Positions 57,101-64,000 of a stretch of 64,000 nt of DNA are shown here, in pieces. Location: the NCBI RefSeq assembly GCF_043555975.1, contig NZ_JBIGIA010000003.1, positions 62,001 through 126,000 of the forward strand, in the 5' to 3' direction. A program made the position numbers and the translations under genes. The notes under the pieces were generated by a model. The model was given only the letters and a program-made list of their open reading frames with translations, did not search any database and was not told where the DNA came from. Origin of the DNA: Pelomonas nitida (GTDB taxonomy: Bacteria > Pseudomonadota > Gammaproteobacteria > Burkholderiales > Burkholderiaceae_C). Numbering within the stretch: the stretch's first letter is position 1; every line of letters starts with the position of its first letter.

Positions 57101-58117
57101 TCAGTGGTCGTGGTGGTGGCCGTGGTGATGGTCGTGGCCGCAGTCCGGCCCGCAGGCCTCACCCGCCTCGTGGGCCGCGTGCGCCAGGCGAGGGTCTGAC
57201 TGCCAGCCCAGGATGGCCTCGCGCCCCTGCACGTACAACTCCACGGTGCCACCGACGGGCAGGCACACCTTGGTGCGCACGTGACCGAACGGCAGCCCGG
57301 TCAGCACCGGCGTCTTGGTGCGCGCGCGCAGCGCGGCCACGGCGTCCTTCAGGCCGTAGCCGCGGTCGTTGGGCGTGCGCGCCGCGCCGCTGAAGTCGCC
57401 CAGCAGCACGGCGGCCTGGTTGTCGATGACACCGGCCTGCTGCAGCTGCAGCAACATGCGCTCGACCCGGTAGGGGTGTTCGTTGACGTCCTCGAGGAAC
57501 AGGATGCCGCCCTTGATCTTGGGCCAGTGCGGCGTGCCGAGCAGCGAGCACAGCACCGTCAGGTTGCCGCCCCACAGCCGGCCGCGCGCCTCCAGCCCAT
57601 CGAACGCGCCGTCCAAGGCCTTCGTCGACTCGCGAAACCCGACCGCCTCCAGCGCACCGCTCATCGCCTCGACGAAGCAGTCACGCGTGACCTCGTCCAC
57701 GCCGCCGTCGGCGTCGCTGCGGCCGAAGTCGTCGTTGGCCATCGGGCCGGACCACATCGCCAGGCCTTTGTGCCGCGCGATGAAGCCGTTCTGAAGCGCC
57801 GTCAGGTCGCTGTACCCCACCCAGCGCGTGCCGCTCTCGACGCTGGCGGCGATGCGGGCCCAGTCGATCTGGTCCAGCAGCCGCGTCAGGCCGTAGCCAC
57901 CGCGCGTGGCCAGCGCGACGGACGGCGCCGCATCGGCCACGCGGTGCAGCGCGGCCAGCCGCGCGGCGTCGTCACCGGCAAAGCGCTGCTGCCGCGACAA
58001 CGCATCGGCGTCGACGCTCACGTCGAAGCCCAGCTTCGTCAGGCGGCGCGTGGCGCGCTTGATCGCGTCGGCCTTGGGCACCGCGCCGGAGGGGGAAAAC
58101 AGGGTGAGCGTGGTCAT
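57101..58117 (-). CDS. ldcA: LD-carboxypeptidase (S66 family) with His-rich C-terminus
   Basis: 338-aa S66 serine peptidase. LdcA removes the terminal D-Ala from murein tetrapeptides in peptidoglycan recycling; MccF relatives cleave microcin C. Visible are ATRGGYGLTRLLDQIDW, the nucleophile-type WVGYSDLTALQ, GGNLTVLCSLLGTPHWP and FLEDVNEHPYRVERML with the catalytic Glu region. The C-terminal tail CGPDCGHDHHHGHHHDH has nine His and two Cys and should bind divalent metal; I do not know it from typical LdcA. It lies directly upstream of the YejABEF-like operon on the same strand and overlaps tadA (ATGA). Confidence 0.9.
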   Translation of the reverse strand: MTTLTLFSPSGAVPKADAIKRATRRLTKLGFDVSVDADALSRQQRFAGDDAARLAALHRVADAAPSVALATRGGYGLTRLLDQIDWARIAASVESGTRWVGYSDLTALQNGFIARHKGLAMWSGPMANDDFGRSDADGGVDEVTRDCFVEAMSGALEAVGFRESTKALDGAFDGLEARGRLWGGNLTVLCSLLGTPHWPKIKGGILFLEDVNEHPYRVERMLLQLQQAGVIDNQAAVLLGDFSGAARTPNDRGYGLKDAVAALRARTKTPVLTGLPFGHVRTKVCLPVGGTVELYVQGREAILGWQSDPRLAHAAHEAGEACGPDCGHDHHHGHHHDH

Positions 58118-58659
58118 GGGTTGTCGTCGAGATGCGTGGCCTCGCCGGTGGGGATCAGTCCCTGGCGCTCGGCGCGGCGCGCACGGGCGGCCTCGCGGCG
58201 TTCGGCGAAGAAGTCGCGCAGCAGCTGGGCCGAGGCATCGGCCATCAGTCCCCGCTCGATGCGCGTGTGGTGGTTAAGCTGCGGGTGGCCGAACAGGTCG
58301 ATGACCGAGCCGGCGCCCCCCGTCTTCGGGTCCGTCGCGGCGAAGACGACGCGCTTGAACCGCGCATGCATCAACGCCATCGCGCACATCGCGCAGGGCT
58401 CCAGCGTGACGAACAGTTCGCACTCGGGCAGCCGGTAGTTCTCCAGCAGCGTCGCCGCGTGGCGCAGCGCCACGATCTCCGCATGTGCGGTGGGGTCGTG
58501 TGTCGTGATCGGGCGGTTGTAGCCGGTGGCCACCACCTGACCGCCGCGCGTGATGACGGCACCCACCGGCACCTCGCCCACCAGCCACGCGTTGTGGGCC
58601 TGGTCCAGCGCGAGCCGCATGGCGTACTCGTCGGCGGGCGTGAAAAGGGGCTCGGTCAT
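58114..58659 (-). CDS. tadA: tRNA-specific adenosine deaminase
   Basis: TadA (181 aa) deaminates A34 of tRNA-Arg(ACG) to inosine. Zinc and catalytic residues: H59-A60-E61 in PTAHAEIVALRHA and P88-C-A-M-C92 in TLEPCAMCAMALMHARF. The VVFAATDPKTGGAGSVIDLF segment is typical. Length is slightly above the E. coli protein (167 aa) owing to an Arg/Ala-rich C-terminal tail. Its stop overlaps the ldcA start. Confidence 0.96.
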   Translation of the reverse strand: MTEPLFTPADEYAMRLALDQAHNAWLVGEVPVGAVITRGGQVVATGYNRPITTHDPTAHAEIVALRHAATLLENYRLPECELFVTLEPCAMCAMALMHARFKRVVFAATDPKTGGAGSVIDLFGHPQLNHHTRIERGLMADASAQLLRDFFAERREAARARRAERQGLIPTGEATHLDDNP

Positions 58660-58728
58660 GGGGGCAGGAGTTTAGGCGACTGCGCCCTGCCGCCCGGGAC
58701 GCCGCCGGTGCCATGGCATGCTTTGGCC

Positions 58729-59367
58729 ATGAGCGAGTTGTCCGTCCACCCCCTCGGCGAAGCCGCGCTGTGCTGCACGCTGGCGCCGCCGGTGTCGCTG
58801 GCACTGCAGCAGCACATCTGGCAGCTGGCCGACGCGCTGCGCGGCGCGCCGGGCGTGCAGGCGGTGATCCCCGGCATGAACAACCTGACGCTGGTGTTCG
58901 ACCCTTTGCTCACCGAGGCCGCCACGCTGGAGGGCGCCGCGCAGGCGGCCTGGGCCCGGCCGCTGCGGCGCGCGCGCGCCGGCCGGCGGGTGGAGATCCC
59001 GGTCGTCTACGACGGCCCCGACCTCGCCAACGTCGCCCGCCATTGCGGGCTCACGCCCGACGAGGTCGTGCGCCGCCACACCGCGGCGGCGTACGACGTC
59101 TACTTCCTCGGCTTCCAGCCGGGTTTTGCCTACCTCGGCGGGCTGGACGACACGCTGCACACGCCGCGCCGCGCCGAGCCGCGCGTGTCGGTGCCGGCCG
59201 GCAGCGTGGGCATCGGCGGCGCGCAGACCGGCATCTACCCGCTGGCCTCGCCCGGGGGGTGGCAGTTGATCGGGCGCACGTCGGTGGCGCTGTTCGACGC
59301 CAACGCCCAGCCGCCCACGGCGCTGTCGCCGGGCGACCGGGTGCGTTTCGTGGCGGTGGCCGCATGA
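58729..59367 (+). CDS. pxpB: 5-oxoprolinase subunit PxpB (KipI family)
   Basis: 212-aa subunit of the ATP-dependent 5-oxoprolinase PxpABC, which opens pyroglutamate to glutamate in the cytoplasm. Family features: HPLGEAALCCTLAPPVS at the start, IPVVYDGPDLANVARHCGLT, VYFLGFQPGFAYLGGLDD, RVSVPAGSVGIGGAQTGIYP and SPGGWQLIGRT. It starts 70 bp from the divergent tadA and overlaps pxpC (ATGA). Confidence 0.95.
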   Translation: MSELSVHPLGEAALCCTLAPPVSLALQQHIWQLADALRGAPGVQAVIPGMNNLTLVFDPLLTEAATLEGAAQAAWARPLRRARAGRRVEIPVVYDGPDLANVARHCGLTPDEVVRRHTAAAYDVYFLGFQPGFAYLGGLDDTLHTPRRAEPRVSVPAGSVGIGGAQTGIYPLASPGGWQLIGRTSVALFDANAQPPTALSPGDRVRFVAVAA

Positions 59368-60290
59368 TCGAGCTGCTGCGGGCCGGGCCGCTCGCGACCG
59401 TGCAAGACCTGGGGCGAACCGGCTGGCGCGACCGGGGCCTGAGCCTGTGCGGCGCGCTGGACGACCTGGCGCTGCGCGCGGGCAATCTGCTCGTCGGCAA
59501 CCCGGCCGACGCGGCGGCGCTCGAATTCACGCTCGACGGGGCCACGCTGCGCTTTCACCGCGACGCCTGCATCGCCATCACCGGCAGCGATGCCGACGCC
59601 ATGCTCGACGGCCAGCCGCTGCGCCCCTGGTGGCGCGCGGCAGTGCGCGCTGGCCAGACGCTCCGGCTGGGCGCGCCACGCGAGCGCATGCGCAGCTACG
59701 TGGCCGTGCGCGGCGGCATCGCCGTACCCGCCGTGCTGGGGTCCTGCAGCACCGACCTGAAGGCCGGCTTCGGCGGGTTGGCCGGCCGCGCGCTGCGCAA
59801 GGGCGACCACCTGCCGCTGCGCGATGTGCCGCCCCTCGGCCGCGAGGCGCGCCGCGTGGGCATGCGCCCGCCGCCCTGGGACGCCAGCGTGCGCGTGCTG
59901 CCCGGCCCGGAGCACGGCGACTTCAACGCCGACGCGATCGCCGCCCTCGACGCCACGGACTGGACCGTCACGCCGCAGAGCAACCGCATGGGCTACCGCC
60001 TGGCGGGCCCCGCGCTGGCGCGTGTGCGCGGTGGCGAGCTGGCCTCGCACGGCGTGCTGCCGGGCGTCGTGCAGGTGCCGCCGTCGGGCCAGCCCATCGT
60101 GCTGCTGGCCGATGCGCAAACGACCGGCGGCTACCCGCGCATCGCCGTCGTCATCCGGGCGGACTTGTGGAAGCTCGGTCAGCTGCGACTGGGCGCCAGG
60201 CTGCGCTTCGTGCGCTGCACACCCGATGAGGCCGTTGCCGCCTGGCGCGCGCAACGCCTGCTGCTGGATCAGATGAGGAGCGGGCTGTGA
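59364..60290 (+). CDS. pxpC: 5-oxoprolinase subunit PxpC (KipA / biotin-dependent carboxyltransferase-like)
   Basis: 308-aa subunit of 5-oxoprolinase. Conserved starts IELLRAGPLATVQDLGRTGW, ALDDLALRAGNLLVGNPADA, then ITGSDADAMLDG, YVAVRGGIAVPAVLGSCSTD and NRMGYRLAGPAL. The C-terminal ADAQTTGGYPRIAVVIRADL is the AHS2 signature. Start ATG overlaps pxpB, and the end overlaps pxpA (GTGA). Confidence 0.95.
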   Translation: MIELLRAGPLATVQDLGRTGWRDRGLSLCGALDDLALRAGNLLVGNPADAAALEFTLDGATLRFHRDACIAITGSDADAMLDGQPLRPWWRAAVRAGQTLRLGAPRERMRSYVAVRGGIAVPAVLGSCSTDLKAGFGGLAGRALRKGDHLPLRDVPPLGREARRVGMRPPPWDASVRVLPGPEHGDFNADAIAALDATDWTVTPQSNRMGYRLAGPALARVRGGELASHGVLPGVVQVPPSGQPIVLLADAQTTGGYPRIAVVIRADLWKLGQLRLGARLRFVRCTPDEAVAAWRAQRLLLDQMRSGL

Positions 60291-61027
60291 CCCTGCATGT
60301 GGACTTGAACGCCGACCTCGGCGAAGGCGCTGCCGACGATGCGGCGCTGCTGGCACTGGTGAGCGCCGCCAACATCGCCTGCGGCTGGCATGCGGGAGAC
60401 GCCCGGCTGATGCAGGCCACCGTCACCGCCGCACTGCAGAGCGGTGTCGCCATCGGCGCCCACCCCAGCTATCCGGACCGGGACAACTTCGGCCGCACCG
60501 AAATGCAGCTGGACCCGGCAGACGTGCGCGCCGACCTGATCTACCAGATCGGTGCGCTGGACGCGCTCGTGCGTGCCGCGGGCGGGCGGCTGCATCACGT
60601 CAAGCCGCATGGCGCGCTCTACAACCAGGCCGCCCGGGACCCCGCACTCGCCGACGCGATCGCCGCCGCGGTGCTGGACGTGAACCCGTCGCTCGCGCTG
60701 TACGGACTAGCCGGCAGCGAGCTGCTGCGCGCGGCCGACCGGGCCGGCCTGCGCGCCGTGTCGGAGGTCTTCGCCGACCGGGGCTACCGCGCCGACGGCA
60801 GCCTCGTGCCGCGCAGCCAGCCCGGCGCGTTTGTGGAGCATGTGGACGAGGCCGTCGCACGCACGCTGCGCATGGTGGGCGAAGGCGTCGTCGTGGCCGT
60901 GACGGGCGAGACCGTGCCGCTGCAGGCCGACACGATCTGCCTGCACGGCGACGGCCCGCACGCGCTGGCGTTCGCGCGCGCCATCCAGGCCGCGTTGACG
61001 CAGGCCGGTGTCGAGATCCGCGCCTGA
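60287..61027 (+). CDS. pxpA: 5-oxoprolinase subunit PxpA (LamB/YcsF family)
   Basis: 246-aa subunit, close to E. coli PxpA (244 aa). VDLNADLGEGAADDAALLAL opens the TIM-barrel-like fold; AANIACGWHAGDARLM, GAHPSYPDRDNFGR and HVKPHGALYNQAARD hold the conserved His and Asp residues. It starts with GTG overlapping pxpC. A 161-bp palindromic element begins at the last base of its stop codon. Confidence 0.96.
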   Translation: MTLHVDLNADLGEGAADDAALLALVSAANIACGWHAGDARLMQATVTAALQSGVAIGAHPSYPDRDNFGRTEMQLDPADVRADLIYQIGALDALVRAAGGRLHHVKPHGALYNQAARDPALADAIAAAVLDVNPSLALYGLAGSELLRAADRAGLRAVSEVFADRGYRADGSLVPRSQPGAFVEHVDEAVARTLRMVGEGVVVAVTGETVPLQADTICLHGDGPHALAFARAIQAALTQAGVEIRA

Positions 61028-61187
61028 GAGGGTGAGAGCAAATCCAGCATGCCCGCCTTGACGCTCCAAACCGCCTCACTCGTCGTTGCAAAGGCTCGCC
61101 GTAGCCCGAGCTACGGCTGTGCCTTGCGCCTCGATTGGGGCGGCTTCGAGCGCCCTTTCGGGCACGCCGGATTCCCTCTCACCCTCT
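61027..61187. repeat. 161-bp near-perfect palindrome (MITE-like or long hairpin element)
   Basis: The ends are a perfect 12-bp inverted repeat, AGAGGGTGAGAG (61027-61038) and its complement (61176-61187), and the arms keep matching inward with few mismatches to a central CCGTAGC-CCGA-GCTACGG (61099-61116). The centre of the element (61107) coincides with the centre of the small hairpin. It fills the gap between pxpA and the DUF72 gene and shares the last base of the pxpA stop. No transposase is present. As RNA it would form one hairpin of about 75 bp. Confidence 0.88.
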
Positions 61188-61194
61188 GAGCCGC

Positions 61195-62181
61195 ATGCAG
61201 GACGAGCTGTTCGGCGGCGCGCCGCAAAAGCGCACACGCGGCATCGGCGCCGCGCCGGCCTTGCCCGAGGATGTGGCGCTGGCCGCGCGGCTGTCGCCGC
61301 ACATCCATCTGGGCACGTCGACCTGGAGCTACCCGGGCTGGGAAGGCCTGGTGTGGGCGGGTCGGCACAGCGAGTCCGCGCTGTCCAAGAACGGGCTGCC
61401 CGCCTACGCCGCCCACCCGCTGCTGCGCGCCGTGGGCATAGACCGCGGCTTCTACCGCCCGCTGGCTGCCAGCGAGTTCCAGCGGCATGCCGAGCAGGTG
61501 CCACAGGGCTTTCGCTTCACGGTCAAGGCGCCCAGCCTGGTGACGGATGCGCTGCTGCGCAGCGACGACGGTCGCGGCCAGCAGCCCAACCCCTTGTTCC
61601 TGGATGCCGCCACCGCGCTGCAGAGCTTCATCGAGCCGGCCTACGAGGGCCTCGGCGCCACGCTGGGTGCGCTGGTGTTCCAGCTCAGCCCGCTGCCCGG
61701 TGGGCGGCTGGCCGACATGACGCAACAGTTCGACCTGCTGCACGCCATGCTGCTCGCTCTGCCCCGGCCGGCGACGGGTGTGCTGGCGGTGGAGGTGCGC
61801 GACGCCGCGTGGCTGACGCCCGACCTCGCAGCGCTGCTGCGCGACACCGGCGCTCGCTACTGCGTGGGCCTGCATCCCAAGCTGCCGCCGCTGGCCGAGC
61901 AACTGCCGCTGCTGCGTGCGCTGTGGCCGGGCCCGCTGGTGGTGCGCTGGAACCTCAACCGCTTGCACGGCGCCTATGGCTACGAAGCGGCCGAAAGCAA
62001 GTACGGCGAGTTCAGCGAGATGCTGGACCCCGATCCCGACACGCGCGGCGAACTGGCGCGCATCATCCGCGGCACGGCGGGTGCGGGCCAGGACGCCTTC
62101 GTCACCATCTCCAACAAGGCCGAAGGTTCGGCCCCGCTGAGCGTGCGGGCGCTGGCCCAGGCCGTGGCCCCGGCCGGCTGA
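61195..62181 (+). CDS. DUF72 family protein (YecE-like)
   Basis: 328-aa protein of the DUF72 family, whose members have a TIM-barrel fold; no enzymatic function is established. Visible family parts: HIHLGTSTWSYPGWEGLVW near residue 36, VGIDRGFYRPLAASEFQRHA, FRFTVKAP, LGALVFQLSP and LAVEVRDAAWL. It is longer than E. coli YecE (272 aa). ATG at 61195 lies 8 bp behind the palindromic element, so the ribosome binding site must lie in or at the edge of that element (no clear GGAG). Confidence 0.88.
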   Translation: MQDELFGGAPQKRTRGIGAAPALPEDVALAARLSPHIHLGTSTWSYPGWEGLVWAGRHSESALSKNGLPAYAAHPLLRAVGIDRGFYRPLAASEFQRHAEQVPQGFRFTVKAPSLVTDALLRSDDGRGQQPNPLFLDAATALQSFIEPAYEGLGATLGALVFQLSPLPGGRLADMTQQFDLLHAMLLALPRPATGVLAVEVRDAAWLTPDLAALLRDTGARYCVGLHPKLPPLAEQLPLLRALWPGPLVVRWNLNRLHGAYGYEAAESKYGEFSEMLDPDPDTRGELARIIRGTAGAGQDAFVTISNKAEGSAPLSVRALAQAVAPAG

Positions 62182-62202
62182 TCGCCGCTCGCCCCGGGCC
62201 GG

Positions 62203-62385
62203 TCAGCGTTGCGGCCGCGGCGGCAGGTTGCCGCCCTCGCCTTCCCAGCGATGCACGTCGTCGCGGTGCCGGCTCTGCTCGGTGTGCGCATGGCGCTGTT
62301 GCCGCGCGCGATGAAGGTGCTGCACCAGCTTGACGGCCAGTGCCGAGGTCGCCACGAGGGCCACGAGAGGTTTGAGGATGACCAT
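62203..62385 (-). CDS. Small membrane protein with basic, His-rich tail
   Basis: 60-aa protein, MVILKPLVALVATSALAVKL then VQHLHRARQQRHAHTEQSRH. One short hydrophobic helix at the N-terminus and a tail rich in His, Arg and Gln. AAGGAG lies 7 nt ahead of the ATG at 62383-62385, which supports translation. No family recognised. It converges on the DUF72 gene. Confidence 0.55.
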   Translation of the reverse strand: MVILKPLVALVATSALAVKLVQHLHRARQQRHAHTEQSRHRDDVHRWEGEGGNLPPRPQR

Positions 62386-62568
62386 GCGCATCTCCTTGTC
62401 GCCGATGGCCGCATCGTCACGCCCGCGGGCCGCCGCGCCGGTCGGCCGGCAGCGGCGGACGCTGTAGGACTCAAGCCCGCCAAGGCCGGCGCTGGCAGGC
62501 CGTGCGAACACCCCAGCCAGGCCGCAGCGTGACGAAGCGCTCCTGGCCAATCTCGGCCGATCGCGGCC

Positions 62569-62790
62569 TCAGTTCGTCGCCGCCGAGGCCGCTTCTGCCG
62601 CGCGCCGGGCCGCGTCGTCCACGCTTTGCTGCACCTGCTGGTCCACGGCCTGTGGTTGCGGCAGCGCGGCCCGCACGGCCGATGCACCGGCAGCCGGCGG
62701 CGGCTTCAGCGCCGTGGCCTGCTTCTTGACGAGGGACAGCACGATGGCCGCGACGATGACAAGGGCAAGAATGCTGAGGGCGGCGCGCAT
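62569..62790 (-). CDS. Small single-helix membrane protein
   Basis: 73-aa protein, MRAALSILALVIVAAIVLSL followed by VKKQ and an Ala/Pro/Gln-rich, partly helical tail (VDQQVQQSVDDAARRAAEAA). One N-terminal helix that could be an anchor or uncleaved signal. No family recognised; no clear ribosome binding site. It lies between two other small or secreted-protein genes on the same strand. Confidence 0.5.
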   Translation of the reverse strand: MRAALSILALVIVAAIVLSLVKKQATALKPPPAAGASAVRAALPQPQAVDQQVQQSVDDAARRAAEAASAATN

Positions 62791-62894
62791 CGGTGCAGGT
62801 CAGGAAGAGGTCCAGGGGCCGCCAGCATACAAGCGCGGGTGACGCTCGACCACGACGCCGGGGCCCAAGGCCGAGCATCGCCACGCGCCGCGCC

Positions 62895-63551
62895 TCAGCG
62901 CTGGCGGCGGCGCGCCGCCACGCCCGCCAGCAGGCTCAGGCCGGCGAGCGCATAGGCCAGCGTGCTGCCTTCGGGCACGCTGCTGACGACGAACGACAGG
63001 TTGTCGGCATAGCCGTCGTTGTCGCCGCCGCCCAGCCGCTCCATCGACAGCGAGAACATCAGCGAGGTCGTCTGGGCGGGCAGCGCGCCCGAGGCGGTAC
63101 GCAGGAACAGCCCGGTCTGGTCGCCCCGGTCCGCCGGCGTGACGGGGCCGAGCGCGGCGCCGCCGATCTCGTTGCCCAGCCCGTCGAGGAAGGACACGTA
63201 GAACACGGCGTTGTCGCCCTGCGCCGCCCAGCCGCCCAGGTAGCCGCTCAGTTCGTAGTGCAGGGACTGGCCCGCCAGCGCGCCCAGCGACACGGTCTGG
63301 AACCCGGCCGCCTGCGATGCGAGGCCCGCAAACATCTTGCTGCCGCGGTCCACGGGGCCCGGCTGCGTCGGCAGCACCCAGTTGCTGCCGTAGTTGACCG
63401 ACTGGAACATCGAGTAGCCGTCGAAGCCCGACCAGCCGGCGACGCCGCTCTCGGCGTCGCCGTTGACGACGAGGTTGCTGCCGAGCGTGGCTTGCGCCTG
63501 CGCGCCGAGCGTGAGGGCCAGCAGCGCCAGGCCAGTGAAATGCTTGATCAT
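62895..63551 (-). CDS. Secreted PEP-CTERM-like protein
   Basis: 218-aa exported protein. Signal peptide MIKHFTGLALLALTLGAQAQ, then a beta-rich domain that begins NLVVNGDAESGVAGWSGFDG, as in many choice-of-anchor PEP-CTERM proteins. The C-terminus has the tripartite sorting signal: VPEGSTLAYALAGLSLLAGV then ARRRQR, that is a VPE motif, a membrane helix and a basic end. VPEG is a variant of the usual VPEP. Such signals are processed by exosortase/archaeosortase-type enzymes, none of which is encoded here. ATG at 63549-63551. It follows the phospholipase C gene by 25 bp, perhaps in one operon. Confidence 0.78.
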   Translation of the reverse strand: MIKHFTGLALLALTLGAQAQATLGSNLVVNGDAESGVAGWSGFDGYSMFQSVNYGSNWVLPTQPGPVDRGSKMFAGLASQAAGFQTVSLGALAGQSLHYELSGYLGGWAAQGDNAVFYVSFLDGLGNEIGGAALGPVTPADRGDQTGLFLRTASGALPAQTTSLMFSLSMERLGGGDNDGYADNLSFVVSSVPEGSTLAYALAGLSLLAGVAARRRQR

Positions 63552-63576
63552 GGAAATGCCTTGTGAGGAATGAGGT

Positions 63577-64000
63577 TCAGGGACGGGTCTGGTCCAGCAC
63601 GGCCGGGCCGTGCATGGCCGGGTCGCTGACCGAGGGTTCGCCGTTCTCGAGGTGGCCCGACAGACGCACGCCGAAGCCGGCCACCTCGGTGACCTTGAGG
63701 CTGTGGTCGTACCAGCGATGCTCGCGGTCCACAGCGATGCGCACCGTCTGCACACTGCCTGCGGCGGCGATCCAGCTGCGGTCCGGCACGGCGGCGTAGC
63801 GATGCGTCTGCAGCACGAAGGTGCAGGGCTTGCTGCCGTCGTTGCGCAGTTCCAGCACGAGCTCCAGGTACACGCGATCGGCGCTCACGCGCACGCCAGG
63901 CTGGGCCTGGGCGACACCAGCCTTGGGCAGGTTGCCCGTGAAGTGCCGATGGAAGCCGTTCGGCCCCAGCACCCACAGGTCATAGGCCGCGCCGGCGGCA
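63577..64000 (-). CDS. C-terminal part of a phosphocholine-specific phospholipase C, cut by window edge
   Basis: About 141 codons from the 3' end of a gene that begins beyond the right edge. AAYDLWVLGPNGFHRHFTGN and the later REHRWYDHSLKVTEVAGFGV, HLENGEPSVSDPAMHGPA match the repeated C-terminal (DUF756) domains of bacterial non-haemolytic/haemolytic phospholipase C (PlcN/PlcH). These secreted enzymes hydrolyse phosphatidylcholine or sphingomyelin and are usually exported by Tat. The catalytic domain is outside the window, so activity cannot be judged. Confidence 0.85.
   Translation of the reverse strand, partial: AAGAAYDLWVLGPNGFHRHFTGNLPKAGVAQAQPGVRVSADRVYLELVLELRNDGSKPCTFVLQTHRYAAVPDRSWIAAAGSVQTVRIAVDREHRWYDHSLKVTEVAGFGVRLSGHLENGEPSVSDPAMHGPAVLDQTRP

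Overview
The window is chromosomal DNA of very high GC content from a betaproteobacterium of the order Burkholderiales. Gene order and family content (cysS-alkA-accA-tilS-lysC-tRNA-Ser, clpS-clpA beside a cold shock gene, exbB-exbD-lpxK-trm112-kdsB-adk, a ccoNOQP block next to hemN and fnr, PHA depolymerase, 5-oxoprolinase genes) fit the Roseateles/Pelomonas/Mitsuaria/Rubrivivax group best; that placement is inference from gene content. Genes are densely packed and often overlap as ATGA, GTGA or TGATG. I saw no prophage, transposase, CRISPR array or rRNA.

Layout. 1-6.5 kb (minus strand): the start of cysC, then a run cysS-alkA-accA-tilS-lysC-tRNA-Ser(GCU). 6.6-9.7 kb (plus): a TPR protein, two cyclophilins, lpxH and mtfA. 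9.9-17 kb: clpS-clpA, a cold shock protein, and two different NADP-isocitrate dehydrogenases facing each other. 17-33.3 kb: a micro-oxic respiration region with a SafE-like protein, hemN, fnr, NDH-2 and the cbb3 oxidase genes ccoI-ccoS-ccoNOQPG-fixH. A GlrK-QseG-GlrR type two-component system and a periplasmic BON protein sit inside it. 33.4-38.2 kb: cupin, GST, intracellular PHA depolymerase, Fe-SOD and xseA. 38.4-43.1 kb: the exbB/lpxK/kdsB/adk envelope block and an HSD10-like dehydrogenase. 43.1-50.2 kb: a tonB-exbB-exbD-exbD-TPR operon with a large TonB-dependent receptor. 50.5-58.7 kb: a YejABEF-like peptide importer, an S66 LD-carboxypeptidase with a His-rich tail, and tadA. 58.7-64 kb: pxpBCA, a 161-bp palindromic element, a DUF72 protein, small membrane proteins, a PEP-CTERM-like protein and the end of a phospholipase C gene.

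The most interesting signals lie between genes. (1) A 118-137 bp dispersed element occurs four times. Each copy begins 1-7 nt after a stop codon in the same orientation relative to the gene it follows, and its central hairpin carries compensatory base changes. (2) The BON gene has a near-consensus sigma-54 promoter and, about 85 bp upstream of it, a TGTC-N10-GACA site, the motif known for enterobacterial GlrR; the site lies just behind the GlrR gene. (3) FNR boxes occur upstream of fnr/hemN, ccoN and ccoI, each with a -10-like hexamer 32 bp away (centre to centre), the spacing of class II FNR promoters; for ccoI the predicted start of transcription falls on the start codon.
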